The notes beneath the pieces are model-generated. The model did no database searches and was not told the origin of the DNA. It saw only the letters and a program-made list of their open reading frames with translations. A stretch of 64,000 bases of DNA from Eulemur rufifrons (lineage: Eukaryota; Chordata; Mammalia; Primates; Lemuridae). Each line of letters begins with the position of its first letter. Position 1 is the first letter of the stretch. Where the stretch lies: positions 27,304,738 to 27,368,737 of the forward strand of contig NC_090996.1 in NCBI RefSeq assembly GCF_041146395.1, given 5' to 3'. A program made the position numbers and the translations under genes. Positions 42,871 to 53,404 of this stretch are shown here, one piece after another.

Positions 42871-43620
42871 CTCCCCTCCCCTCATTGCCGCCGCAGCCCA
42901 TGGAGAAGAGAAAGGTGCGTTACTCACGTTTGCATCCACCTGCCTTCCTCCCACTCCCACCCTCAAGGCATCGTCCACACCCACCAAACAAGTAAAAAAT
43001 AGGTGAAAAGGAAAACGGCCACGGAAAAATACCAGAGGGGTGTCTTTGAAGTCCTGTGAGTTCATGATATTTTAAATAAAAGGACAAAGCCCCACTGGGA
43101 GGCCTGATTCATCACGGTGTGTGGAGGGGAGAAGGGGGGTTAACAGCCTTAACCTGCAGGTGAACACCCCGCGTTCCACCCCCAGCTCAGAATCCATCCC
43201 AGCTCTCTGCCGTGGCAGCGCCGCGTGTCAGATTGGCGCAGAGCAGCAACCCAAAGTGAGATTCTCTTTGAACACGCCGCGCTGGGTGTTCACGCTCTTT
43301 CTGGAGTCAGAAGGAATAACCAGGGGTTTGATTTTTAAAGACCTCCTGTTGTAGCTACCACCAACGTGAGGAAATGAGCACAAATGAAAAGGAGTGGATT
43401 GGATTAATTAAGGACATTATCATTTGCTCTGTTTAACTACCTCCTGGCATCCGTCCCCAGACTGCCGTCAGAAGATGTTAACAAGCGCGCCCAGAAAAAA
43501 AAAAAAAACGAAAAGGGAAGGGTCAAATGATCTTAGGAAATGCCCCTTCTTTAGATTCACAACTCACATTAAACTGTTAAAGACCCCATTGAGTCCTAAC
43601 ACCGAAAATCCTTTCTAAAT
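42871..43620. other. repeat-free, CpG-dense stretch
   Basis: CpGs cluster at 43110-43300. The 13-mer TGAACACCCCGCG (43161-43173) recurs with one change as TGAACACGCCGCG (43269-43281), and the second copy begins an inverted repeat TGAACAC...GTGTTCA (43269-43292). Candidate regulatory DNA. An A-run follows at about 43495-43508. Confidence 0.35.
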
Positions 43621-43624
43621 GTGT

Positions 43625-43828
43625 TACTTGGGAGGATGGAGTCAGGCAAACCTGGGTTTTAGTCTCAACTCTGACACCACCTGCGTTATCTTAGACACAC
43701 GTTCCTTAAACCTCTCTGTGCCTCAGTTTCCTCATCTGTGAAATGGGCATCATAAAAATCCCTACTTCATTGAGTTGTTATGACGCACGGGCACCACCTG
43801 GCACAGTTCCTAAATATACTAAGGGCTT
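43625..43828 (+). mobile_element. MIR SINE
   Basis: 'gagtcaggcaaacctgggttttagtctcaactctgacaccacctgcgttatc', 'ctgtgcctcagtttcctcatctgtgaaatgggcatcataaaaatccc'. Well preserved. Confidence 0.92.
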
Positions 43829-43979
43829 TAAAGGTATTGATTATTTTCCAACCTTATCAAGATCTAGATCCAGCACACTTGGGCAAAGCAGGAGCCAAGG
43901 AAAGGATGTGAAAGTGATACCCTGTGGGTCGAAGAAGGCGGGTTAGAGCCAGCTTTCTTAGAGACTCCCAGTGTCTGAT

Positions 43980-44075
43980 GAATAAATGTTGAGCACCTAA
44001 CCAGTGCTAGATGCAGGGCTATGGGGTGAGCAAATTCAACATGATCCCTGACCACTTAGAGCTTAGAGTCAAGTG
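43980..44075 (-). mobile_element. L2 LINE 3' end
   Basis: 'aataaatgttgagcacctaaccagtgctagatgcagggctatggg' then 'ctgaccacttagagcttagagtcaag'. Confidence 0.75.
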
Positions 44076-44079
44076 GGTT

Positions 44080-44960
44080 TCCACTGAGTTGACAGCCATG
44101 AGTCACGTGCTCCAAGCATATTTAAGCTCAGGTTCCTTCCAAAGCTCTGAATATCAGAGGCAAATGCCTCAAAGGCCGACACAGGCCCCAGGCTAAGAAA
44201 CAAAGGGCTGCTAGCATCTCTGGGCCCATCATTCCAGAGGAAGCTGGTGGCAGCCAGCCCCAGCAGAGGACAAACAGCCTGCAGAGGACGTGTTTCTGGT
44301 CCAAGCTGTAGGCTTCAGAGCTCATTTAGCACCGGGCACTTGGGAACCTGCCAGCCCCGGGGTCCCTAATGCTGTTCACAGGGCCCACCGCGTTGCCAGA
44401 AAGCCTCCTCTGATCCCAGCACGGATCGTGGAAAGGTCCTGCCTCCTTGGCCTCTGACTGCTTAATCAATAACAGCTTCAGAGAGGGGGGGAGACGGAGA
44501 GAGAGGCAGCAGGAAAGGCAGGGCCCCTTCTGCCTGTCTCCCTCCACCCCCCTCCCTCCGGGATGCTGAAAATAGCCTAATTAGATTGTCCCCCTGCCTG
44601 GGTACCATGGAGATAGCAAGCACAGAAGCTGTCACAGCACTCACACACCCTTTTGAAAGTTGTCTCTCCTCCCCGTCTGGCCGTGGCTGGTGGTGACACA
44701 GGACCAGGCACTGTAGGACCAGGGAGGAGGGGCTGTCACAAGGCAGCAGCGATGGGCGAGTATTGTTGGCATAGAGGAGGATGCTTCCAAAAGCACCGAG
44801 GAAGTTCAACTTCAGACCCTGTATGACGCTGTAGCCAAGGGCAGTGCTAACCCCCAGGCAGCACCTCATTCCCTGTGACCTGATTATTTCCTCCAAAACA
44901 CTTAGCAAGCGCTCATGTACAATGTGTAGAGGGCAGCTGGTTAAACACAGGTATGCCAAA
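44080..44960. other. repeat-poor GC-rich island, candidate regulatory region
   Basis: About 880 bases without any repeat I recognise. Motifs include an E-box CACGTG (44104-44109), MEF2-like CTGAAAATAG (44566-44575), TAATTAG (44578-44584), and an RFX X-box-like GGTACCATGGAGATAGCAAG (44601-44620). A 171-codon antisense frame (44462-44977) shows no family resemblance. Not proven functional. Confidence 0.35.
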
Positions 44961-45019
44961 AGTTGCTCATTATTCATTTGAAAGAGGGTGAACCCTGGTC
45001 CAGCTATCTGGTCTCATCT

Positions 45020-45427
45020 CCCCCTCTTCTCCCTCCTACTCACTGTGCTACAGCCACACTGGTGGTCTTCCTACACCTCAGTCCTATGAGCCTGTCCCTG
45101 CCTCAGGGCCTTTGCACTTGCTGTTCCCTCTGTCCGGAACTCTCTTTCCCCAAATCTTCCCACACCTGACTCCTCCTCACCATTCAGTTCTCCTCTCAAA
45201 GGTCACCTCTTCAGAGAGGACCCCCAAACACCTGTCTACAGGAGCCACATTTCTCCCCAGTGTCAGATTCTATAATATTACCCTGTTCACTTCTCCTTAT
45301 AAATGATCACTGTCTAAATTCATCTTTTGTGTAAGATGAATTTAATCTGTGTTCCAACAGGCCCTTTGTCTCTCCGGTTCACTGCTGTCCATATTAGGTG
45401 CTCAATAAAAATATCTTTGGAAGAAAT
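45020..45427 (+). mobile_element. L2 LINE 3' end
   Basis: 'gcctcagggcctttgcacttgctgttccctctgtccggaactc', 'ctctcaaaggtcacctcttcagagaggacccc', 'attaggtgctcaataaaaatatctttggaag'. A clear sense L2; its frames (44963-45306) are shadows. Confidence 0.93.
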
Positions 45428-45499
45428 TAACAAGAATATCAGGGAGGAGTGATTTCATTTAAGCAGAGACTTGGTACATGTATTTATTCAACTAGCATT

Positions 45500-45517
45500 T
45501 AAAAAAAAAAAAAAAAA
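45500..45517. repeat. A homopolymer
   Basis: 18 uninterrupted A, preceded by 'tatttattcaactagcattt', which may be the start of a reversed L2. Confidence 0.85.
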
Positions 45518-46394
45518 AGCCAGACACTTGACATAGCGGGAGTCTGATTCCAATAATGCTTGACTCTAAGATTTTAGAGGGTAATGAGTAAAAGACCCAT
45601 AATGCTGCCAGTTCTGATTTCCTGCGTATATGATTCTACGTATGTGAGATCTCAGCTAAAATTCTATGTCTGAATTTTAATGATTCAACGTGCCAAGTAT
45701 TCCTGTCTAAAGAGACAGTTTTAAGTCTAAGAATCTATGACGGTAATGATTCTAAAGCTAAGATTCTCTATGCCCAAGATTTTTTCGGTTTAAGTAAAAT
45801 ATGCTATTGTCTAGGGTGGAGGTCTTAGCATGGGGGTTTAGGAACCAAATTTGACTCACCAATGCATTTTGTTTGATGTCCTCAATGCCATCCTGCAAAG
45901 CAATTTTTTTAAATTTATTGCCCATATTTAAAATTTGGAATATTCCGTCTTTTAAAAATGGGAGTTCTGGCTTCTCTTTTTTAAAGAAGAGGAAGGACAG
46001 GCCACGCTGGGCTGCCACTCCCACCAGGCAGTGACAGGCAGGGCATCCGCGGTGCCATTTACCATCCCACACCTGGGCGTTCCACTGTGCGCACCGGCTG
46101 CTTGGCACCTGCAGGCACGTGAGTTTGCAACCTTGGATCTGAGGCTTCAGGATACTGTGATTTTTGAGTCTGAGTTTCCGTGTGTGTTTGAAACTCTTGC
46201 AAACTCTGACTACACATCAGTAAAGCTAGAGAAGAGAATCTGCTGCCGTATTCGCCGCAGCCAGGTTCTTCGGAGGCTTCTGAAAGCTACCGGCCCTTTC
46301 ACCTTCCCCACGCCCCCTGGGTGCTGAACGTAAGTGGGGGAGGTCAGGGAAAATGGAGGAGAAAAGAGATAGTTACAGAATGCACAACTTCCTG
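45518..46394. other. unassigned, with a degenerate short motif
   Basis: 45590-45790 holds loosely repeated 'tgattcta/agattct' words (for example 45635, 45693, 45747, 45764) that suggest a decayed tandem array. The remainder is unrecognised. Confidence 0.3.
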
Positions 46395-46548
46395 CAAGTC
46401 CAGACTCCTCCAAACCTGGGATCCCAAGCAAGGTATGCGCGTTCTCATCTCTGCGTCTTTGCTACTACTGACCTACCCTCCTGGAATGTCCATCCCAAAC
46501 CCTTCCAGTCATTCAAGACCTGGATCAGATTGAATCTCACCAGCTCCA
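46395..46548 (+). mobile_element. L2-like fragment, diverged
   Basis: 'ctacccccctggaatgtcc'-like text ('ctaccctcctggaatgtccatcccaaacccttcc') and 'attcaagacctggatcagattgaatctcacc' resemble L2 3' UTR. Confidence 0.5.
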
Positions 46549-46594
46549 AGGGAGGGTGGGGGGCAGGTTGGCCACAGTGGTTCGGAACCAGCTG

Positions 46595-46832
46595 GAAGGA
46601 AGCCAGACTGCCTGGAGCCCGCTCCCAGCTCCTCCCTCTGCAGCTGGTAAGACCTGGGCTCAACTTTTCTATGCCCCGGTTTACTTCCCTGTTTGTCAAG
46701 AAGGGTTATAATAGCGCACCTACTATGAGTTGTTGAGATATTTAAGTAAGAGAAAAACATACACGCATGCATACATGCTCTCTTAGAACAGAGCCTGGAA
46801 CATAATAAATGTTCATTAAGTGTTAGCCTTTG
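46595..46832 (+). mobile_element. MIR SINE
   Basis: 'ggcacc'-type head is diverged, but 'ctatgccccggtttacttccctgtttgtcaagaagggttataatagcgcacctactatgagttgttgag' and 'gaacagagcctggaacataataaatgttc' are clear. Confidence 0.8.
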
Positions 46833-47004
46833 TCACTCCCCATCCTCACTGGGGGCCTTCTCCCCTGATTGACAAGGACTTTGGAATTGCTGATTCTTGG
46901 TGACATGTTGTCTTATGTTACTCACCTACTGTTTTATGGGTATTTTATACTCACTGTATTACATTCAGTTAGTCAGTCATCAAACATTTCTCAGGGCATT
47001 ATCT

Positions 47005-47218
47005 TAGCTGAGTTCCCACAGAAGCAGACTTTGAGACAAAGATTTGGGTACAATGGTTTATTTGGGAAGTGATCCCAGGAGGCCCCAGTATAGGAGTGAG
47101 GACATGACATGGGGGAAGAGTGTGTTAAGAAGCAGGTTTCCACTGTCGCAACTGGGACACACACATACTGGGAACCTCCAGGAGAAGGTATTAAAAAACA
47201 TCTCAGGATCATCCTAGT
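47005..47218 (+). mobile_element. unnamed interspersed repeat, copy 2
   Basis: 'cacagaagcagactttgagacaaagatttgggtacaatggtttatttgggaagtgatcccaggaggcc' shares order and words with copy 1 at 36785-37218. It is a family I cannot name. Confidence 0.4.
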
Positions 47219-47484
47219 TAAGGAGTAAGGAAGCCGGGTTATTCATCCACCAATGTCTATTCTTATTTAACATATTTTTTTAATTATTACTTATCCACCA
47301 ATGGTTCCTAGAGCATTAACTTCCTGATACTTCCATTCCTCCCCATTCATATCCCAAGCAAGCTCTTCTAGCCAAAGAAAACCGTCAAGCAGAGAGTCAC
47401 AGGGGCTTGTGGTAGGAAGCCTGCAGCTGGTATAGGAACGCAGAAAGAATAGGGCAGGACGCCAATACAGTCTGTTACATCACC
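47219..47484. other. unassigned sequence
   Basis: No recognised feature. Confidence 0.35.
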
Positions 47485-48289
47485 TACAAGTGCCAGGCAC
47501 CAGAATACTAAAACACAGCTTCTTCCACAGTGGGACAGAGAAAGGAAAAAACGTAAACAAGTACGTGCAATTAGCATTGCCGGAGTAGAGACAGATGACA
47601 GGGCACAAGAGAGGTGTGACGGATCGAGAGGCCAGTTCTACCCAAGGGGGGGTATAAAGAACAGCTGCAGAGAAGTAGGCACAGGCAAAGGTTTGCAGGC
47701 CGACACGGATGGGCACGCTCGGGAACCGTGCACAGATCTGCATGGGCCATAGGTGAGCTGAGGCTGGAGAGTCTGATGAAGGCGATGAGTTGTGCTGGGT
47801 AGAAAGCTTGGGTCCTCACCCCAGGGCAGTGGGAGGCCCTCAGGTTTTCCAGCAGTGGAAAAATGCGATGTGATAGGGATCTTGGATTCCTGTGGCTACA
47901 GTGGAGCCATAAGTCAGGAGGGAGACCAATATGGCAGCCACAGCAACATGTACAGAGAAGAAATAAACAGCACTTGTGCTGGGAGGGTGGGAAAGGGAAG
48001 GCTGATCTGGAAGATGTGTGAGATACAGAAACTGAAGGACTGGGGACCTATGGAGGTGGCAGGGTAGGGAAGGGAAAGGAGTCCAGGGGGAGTTCCCAGT
48101 CTCTGGTTTGGAGAACTGGGAAGAGCCATCCGCTGAGACCCTTAGGGCAGGAGGAGGGGCTGGTCTGCTGGGGGAAAGGATGAGTGTCCTCTTGGACATC
48201 TAACAGACTGTCCAGGACACATTCGGCTACATGGGTCTGGAGATCGAGAGAGAGTTTGGAGTGGAGGATGAAGTTCAAGGGCAAGGACG

Positions 48290-48372
48290 TCATCTGTGTT
48301 GTTCATTTTATTATCTCTAGCACCTGGAATAGGTGAATAGCACTCCATAAACATCTGTTGATTTAATGAGTG
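48290..48372 (+). mobile_element. L2 terminus nested in the antisense L2
   Basis: 'gtgttgttcattttattatctctagcacctggaataggtgaatagcactccataaacatctgttgatttaatgagtgaatg' is a sense L2 end lying within reversed L2 sequence that resumes afterwards. Confidence 0.7.
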
Positions 48373-48404
48373 AATGATTTGGGGGATCCATCAGCATTGA
48401 TAGA

Positions 48405-48414
48405 CCCCCCCCCC
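48405..48414. repeat. C homopolymer
   Basis: Ten consecutive C inside the antisense L2. Confidence 0.9.
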
Positions 48415-48759
48415 AAGGCAGCAGGTGTGCAGAAGATATGGAAGGTGACACAAAGAGAGCTGAAGATACCCACAGTGAGGGACAGGCTAGAAAACAGTAG
48501 CCCAAGCTGGATGGTCAGAGAGGTGGAAGAGAAACAGAGGAGAAAGTAGAGCATGCAAACCAAGAGAGGAGTGAGTCTCTAAGACCAGAATGTGGGCAAC
48601 AGTGTCAAATATGAGGTGTAGGCAAGGAGGCTGGCAGGGAGTAGATCGGTACATCAGAACCAGTGGCCGGCGCCTATGTCCTCCTGATGTGCTGGGAGGG
48701 TTCCTAGTCTTTTCATCACAGCGTCTAGCATAGTTCACTTTCTCATTTTTTCCTCACTT

Positions 48760-48866
48760 GCCCATCCAACAGATACTTATTTACCAAGCACCTATTGTGA
48801 GCCGGGCATCGTTAGAGACACTAGCAATACAGTAACAAACAAGGCAGATTAAAAAACATCTGATGA
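48760..48866 (-). mobile_element. L2 LINE 3' end
   Basis: 'catccaacagatacttatttaccaagcacctattgtgagccgggcatcg' followed by 'acagtaacaaacaaggcag'. Confidence 0.85.
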
Positions 48867-48884
48867 ATGAACGAAGCCTTTATG

Positions 48885-49012
48885 TGACTTACGAAGTCCT
48901 TGAGCACAGAGTCTTTGTGTGTTGTTTCACTGGCATCCTCTGTGCCCTCAGCCACAAGTGGGAGAGACAGAGAAAGTGCTTGATAAATACTGCCCGAGTG
49001 TTCCAGGCTGGC
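48885..49012 (+). mobile_element. L2 LINE 3' end, sense
   Basis: 'cgaagtccttgagcacagagtctttgtgtgttgtttcactggcatcctctgtgccctcagcc' then 'agaaagtgcttgataaatactg'. It lies 20 bases from the reversed L2, tail to head. Confidence 0.75.
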
Positions 49013-49065
49013 TGATATGTGGACAGGTGGCAGTGGAGGGAGACCCTTCTCCTCCTCCAAGACTA

Positions 49066-49066
49066 A

Positions 49067-49093
<27 letters not shown>
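49066..49093. repeat. CT microsatellite
   Basis: About 13 CT units. Frames of 87-104 codons pass through it without meaning. Confidence 0.9.
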
Positions 49094-49097
<4 letters not shown>

Positions 49098-49909
49098 AGT
49101 GGCTCATGGTTTGATGTCTCCTATTTCAGGTTTAGAAAACAACCCAAAGGACAGGTGCTTAGAGAACATGCAGCTGCCCAGGCTGCTGGAATCACTCTGG
49201 TCCCTTCCTTGGGGGAGGAAGGCAAGAGTCTAGCAGGCGTATTTTTCTTTCCTTCAAATCATGCAAATGCTCAAATGTGAGTCTTGTCTTTGCACAGATG
49301 ATACGTTAGCTAATAAAAGCTCATCTGAAATCAGTCTCTCGGAGTGTGCGCGTACGTGTGCGTGTGCTGTGCGCATGCACTTCCCTGCCCATCTGTAGCC
49401 TGAGCGGCAGGGACACACATGCCTTTGCGAGTGACTTTGCAATCGAAAAGGACTCCAACATTCTGTGTTCAACTCTATGAGATAAGAGCCTCCCACTGAT
49501 TCAGACCTTCCCCTGCTCACACACTGAGGTCACCCAAGAACCACCATGTGGCAGCAATGCCTTTCCAAACAGGCAGCCGTCCCTGGAATGCTGGTGGCCT
49601 GGAAGCAAAGAGTCTATCTGTTGTGAACCTGCTCTTTGTTCTCACCCGTATCCACTCCCACTTCTGCTAATAGCCCGTCCCCATCCCTGCTCTCCAGCTG
49701 TGTGGTTGGGTAGGGTCAACACCAGTGCTCAGCGCCAGGCTGGCACCTGCCCCAGACCTGGCCAATCGAAGGTCCCACTGGCCTGGGTGAGGGAGGTAGG
49801 TAGTACTTTCTCATCAGAAAGTACTCAGATCTTCCCAGTAGGAGTTGATCCCAGGACCCTCGTGTGAACCCCTGAGAAGCAGCAGCTTGCTGTCCATGAG
49901 CAGAACAGG
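49094..49909. other. mostly unassigned
   Basis: A GT/CG-rich patch ('gtgtgcgcgtacgtgtgcgtgtgctgtgcgcatgc', 49346-49378) is the one distinctive element. 49690-49890 includes 'gacctggccaatcgaaggtccc', suggesting an eroded LTR. Confidence 0.35.
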
Positions 49910-50076
49910 TAAAGGCTTGGACTTACATCCCACTCTGCCATCACATACTAGCTGCGAGACCTCAGACAAGTGACTTAACTTCTCTGAGCTTCATTTTCCT
50001 CATTAGCAAAATGGGCATCCATCCACGTGGCATTTGCAAGATGATCTGGCACACAGTAGGGGTTTCATCAGTGGTG
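49910..50076 (+). mobile_element. MIR SINE
   Basis: 'cttggacttacatcccactctgccatcacatactagctgcgagacctcagacaagtgacttaacttctctgagcttcattttcctcattagcaaaatggg'. Confidence 0.9.
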
Positions 50077-50089
50077 GTTGTCCTTTTCC

Positions 50090-50830
50090 CACACCCCAGC
50101 CTCTTCTTCGATATCTCCTTAGAAGCTGGTTTCCTCAGTCTTACAACCCTCCAAAACTCCCAAACTTAAATCTCCTGCAATGATCTCTCTTCTGAACTCC
50201 AGACTCATATATCCAGCCGCTAACTTGGTATCTCTGATTGGATGTATCCTAAGCATCCCACACTTAACAGTGCCTCATACTGAGCTAGTGATCCACTCTT
50301 CCCACAACCAGTCACTGTCATCTCAGGAACGGCAACACCCTTCCATGGGTCTTAACTGCCCAGCCCAGAGATCTAGGGGGCATCTTTGATACCCCTCTCT
50401 CCCACCCTCATCACTAAAATGCACCCAAGTTCTCCGGATTGTATCTCTCTATATTTCTTGAATCTATCTCTTTTCAGCCTCTAGTTCACCCCATGCTAGG
50501 CTCAATCACCAACATCTCCCACCCAGGTGACTGTACCAATCCACTCTAGACCAAGCATCTAGAGATCTCTTTGTAATATGTGAATCTGTTCAACTCATTT
50601 TCCTTGCTTGAAGCTTCTAAGGCTTCTCAGGGCTCTTAGAATAAAATCAAAACTCTTTACCTTAACCCAAAAAGAGATCATGAACTGGCCCTGTCCACTC
50701 CCGTGCCCTCACCATTGACGATGGCTTTGGCCCTGACTTTGGAGACACACAACACATTGGTCTGGTCCTCAAAACAGCCTGGATTCTTCTTCCTGAACTG
50801 CCACAGACTCACTGTTGAGCCTTGGCTACA
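50090..50830 (+). mobile_element. long L2-type LINE fragment
   Basis: 'ccagactcatatatccagccgctaac', 'ggatgtatcctaagcatcccacacttaac', 'ccatgggtcttaactgcc', 'cagggctcttagaataaaatcaaaactctttacc'. This follows the interior of the same family whose reverse is seen at 47485-48660. Confidence 0.65.
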
Positions 50831-51394
50831 TCATATCCATCCTCTGGATCTCTCAAAAATGGACAATTTGGTCACTAGGGATCCTTTCAGATCTGTCAAA
50901 AGCTGGAGTTTCTCCTATAGCCACTTTGAGGCAGCCTTAAGAAGAGACCCAGCTTCTATCTCTGGCAGGCCTCTTCTCAAGCATCTTCTAAACACGTAAG
51001 TCAGAGTGCCAAGGACATGCAAACACCTCCACCTTGACCTCCCCTCCCCACCTATTTCCTGCCGGGCCCAACGCATTGGTCTCCCAGGACACCTCTGCAA
51101 TAGAAGTCATAAAGGAGGCATGGCCCCACACAGCTTACCCAATGCCCATGCACCAGTCCTGCCACACAGAACATTATGGATGTTGTAATTTCTGATTAGC
51201 ATTTGTTGTTCTTAGTGGTGGTTGCAAGTTGTTTTTATGTCCTCTGCCCTGTCATGGAGAGAAATTTTTCATGCCAGTTGAGTGGGTTGGGTTTTTGTAC
51301 ATGGCCAAAACAACTAATGCTTGGAAACACACCAGCGTTTGAAAAGTTTGGAATCCTATCAAGCTTAGGAAACCAGTGTAAGGGAGTAGAAAAA
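50831..51394. other. unassigned sequence
   Basis: No repeat recognised; possibly a continuation of L2. Frames of 60-98 codons lack context. Confidence 0.35.
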
Positions 51395-51475
51395 AGTCTT
51401 TGAGGGCAGACAGATCCAGGTCTAAATCTGAATTTGGCCATTTTCTAACTTATGTAACCTGGAGCAAAATGGATT
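51395..51475 (+). mobile_element. MIR SINE, 5' part
   Basis: 'gagggcagacagatccaggtctaaatctgaatttggccattttctaacttatgtaacctggagc' is a MIR head cut off where an L2 begins. Confidence 0.75.
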
Positions 51476-51484
51476 ATGTTTTTT

Positions 51485-52002
51485 CCCAGCTTGAAACCCT
51501 TCTGGGGTTTCCCACGGACTTAGGGCTCAAGTCCCAAGTCACCCCCACGGCGTACAAGATTTTGCATGAGCTATCCCTTCCCTACTGCTCTAGACTGTTT
51601 TGCACCGGCCTTCCCCTCTCTCACCCTGTTTCAGCCATGCCGGCCTTCTTTCTCCTGAAGACTTTCCCACTCCGAAGTTTCTGCACACACTGTTTCCTCC
51701 AACAGGAATGTTGCGGTGCCAACTATTCCTTCAGATCTCAGTTCAGCGCTTCCTAGAGAAGCTTTCTTTGACGGCCTCTGCATCCCCAAAACTCAATCTA
51801 GTATCTCTCTTAGATGCATTCCCAGCACCCTCTAATTCTATTTCTTCAGGACCTATCACGATTGTAATTAAATACTTAGTTGACGATGCATGTCTGAGCC
51901 TACCTTCCAACTGGAGTACAAACGCCATGAAGACAGGAACCAACCATGCACCAGTTCCTAGCACAGTGTCTAGCATACGGATTTTTATCAACTGAGTAAA
52001 TG
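51485..52002 (+). mobile_element. L2 LINE 3' end
   Basis: 'gcttgaaacccttctggggtttccc', 'ttcagatctcagttcagcgcttcctagagaagctttctttgacg', 'actggagtacaaacgccatgaagacaggaacc', 'gttcctagcacagtgtctagcatacgg'. Frames 51400-51756 and 51600-51995 are shadows of it. Confidence 0.85.
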
Positions 52003-52009
52003 TCCCATG

Positions 52010-52166
52010 AAGTGACTTAGTTTCCTGGAGCCTTTGCTGAGGAACAATGAGGATAATCATGACTAACTCCTAGGACGGTTGCAGGGAGAAGCTGTAACAT
52101 TCTGCAGGCTTATTTACCATGCCTGGCACAAGTTAAGAGATCCATAAAAGGTCACTGTTTAGGGAT
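52010..52166 (+). mobile_element. MIR SINE, 3' half
   Basis: 'gtgacttagtttcctggagcctttgctgaggaacaatgaggataatcatgactaactcctaggacggttgc' and 'catgcctggcacaagttaagagatcc'. Confidence 0.8.
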
Positions 52167-52167
52167 A

Positions 52168-52342
52168 TAAAGCGTGATGTTTACAAGCCTGGCTCTGCCA
52201 CTTAATAGCCACATGACATTAAACATGTGACACCTCTCTGATCATTCAGACATCTGTGAGGGCTAAATGAGATCTTTTATGTAAAGGTCCTGGCATATCA
52301 TAGGCACTTTACAAAGCACAAATGGTATTATTCTAAGACAGG
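52168..52342 (+). mobile_element. MIR SINE, second copy in tandem
   Basis: A new head begins at once: 'gatgtttacaagcctggctctgccacttaatagccacatgacatt'. The tail is 'ggtcctggcatatcataggcactttacaaagc'. Confidence 0.88.
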
Positions 52343-52448
52343 TCAGTGGTTTTCAACCACCAGGGAGCTTTACAAAACACAGATGCCCAGGCCCTATCCC
52401 AGGCCAATCAAATCTATTTTCTGAGGGAAAATCCTGGGCATTGGTATT
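52343..52448 (+). mobile_element. MER5-like hAT fragment
   Basis: 'cagtggttttcaaccaccagggagctttacaaaacacagatgcccaggccctatcccaggccaatcaaatc'. Related to the copy at 40665-40857. Confidence 0.7.
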
Positions 52449-52449
52449 T

Positions 52450-52965
52450 TTCCAACATTTTTACTATGAAAATTTTTAAGCATATATAAAAGTTGAAAGA
52501 ATTTTATAGTGAACACTCATATACCCACAACCTAACTTCTACATTTAAAATTTTATCATTTTTGCTTTATCCAATATCTAGCCATCGATCCATCCCTCCA
52601 CCCACCCACCAACCCATGTTAATTTTTATGCATTTTAAAGTAAATTGCAGACATCAGTATATTTTCCCCTAAATACTTCAGCATGCATATCATTGCATTA
52701 ACTAGAGTTCAGTATCTGTTTATATTTTTCTTCTGAGATAAAATATATTCAGAATGTAATGCACAAATGTTAAAAATATTATTTTATGACTTTAACACTG
52801 CATCTGCGCCTATGACTGCAATCTCTGTCAAGATACAGAACATTAGCATCACCCCGGAAAGCTCCCTCATGCCACTTCTTAGTCAATCCACACCCCCATT
52901 TCCAAGAATCAACCACTCTTCTGATTTTTTTCTACCTTAGATTAGTTTGGAGTATTGCAATTTTA
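52450..52965 (-). mobile_element. L1M LINE 3' region
   Basis: 'tttactatgaaaatttttaagcatatataaaag', 'cattttaaagtaaattgcagacatcagtatattttccccta', 'gatacagaacattagcatcaccccggaaagctccctcatgcc'. Reversed old L1. Confidence 0.75.
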
Positions 52966-53404
52966 GATGCTCGAGAGGAGATTCTTTGTGAAGTCAAGAT
53001 TCAGAACCAAAGGCCTAGGTAAATGCACCTACTCTGGGGGAGGATCTCAGGAGAGGGGAAGAAACCCCAGGAGTAGCATAAAGGCCTCCCTGATCCTTAG
53101 TCAATGGCCCTAAGGATTGGCCAGCCTGAGGCGGGGGCTCCAGCCAGAGGAGAAGCAGGTCCCTGGACCCCACTCACTCCCATTCAGTGTGGCCATCTGG
53201 AGTCTGCACCACCAGCCAGACTCAAAATGAAGCAACCCAAGATGAGGGCAGTTGCCTGACCCCTCTCTGACTATTTTTATATCCCAGATGTCCAGGAAAA
53301 AGCTTTACTTTTGAAATCTTAGCCTTCCAGTCTTATACAGCATGTTCCAAGTATCTGTGTTTAGATGCCAGTGGGGTAAATAAGAAATAAGAATCGTAAC
53401 AGTA
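52966..53404. other. unassigned sequence
   Basis: No recognised repeat or exon. Confidence 0.35.

Larger units (their letters stand above)
47485..48660 (-). mobile_element. long L2 LINE, interrupted
   Basis: The longest L2 tract of the window, antisense. It carries 'cagtgggaggccctcaggttttccagcagtgg', 'ttcccagtctctggtttgg', 'acatgggtctggagatcgagagagagtttggag', and 'aaccaagagaggagtgagtctctaagacc'. A separate sense L2 terminus is nested inside. Numerous antisense frames of 60-119 codons here are shadows. Confidence 0.75.

Noticed and set aside
44462..44977. 171-codon antisense open frame
   Set aside because: No family resemblance, no splice sites framing it, and a GC-rich setting where stops are rarer. 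Kept only as a regulatory candidate region.
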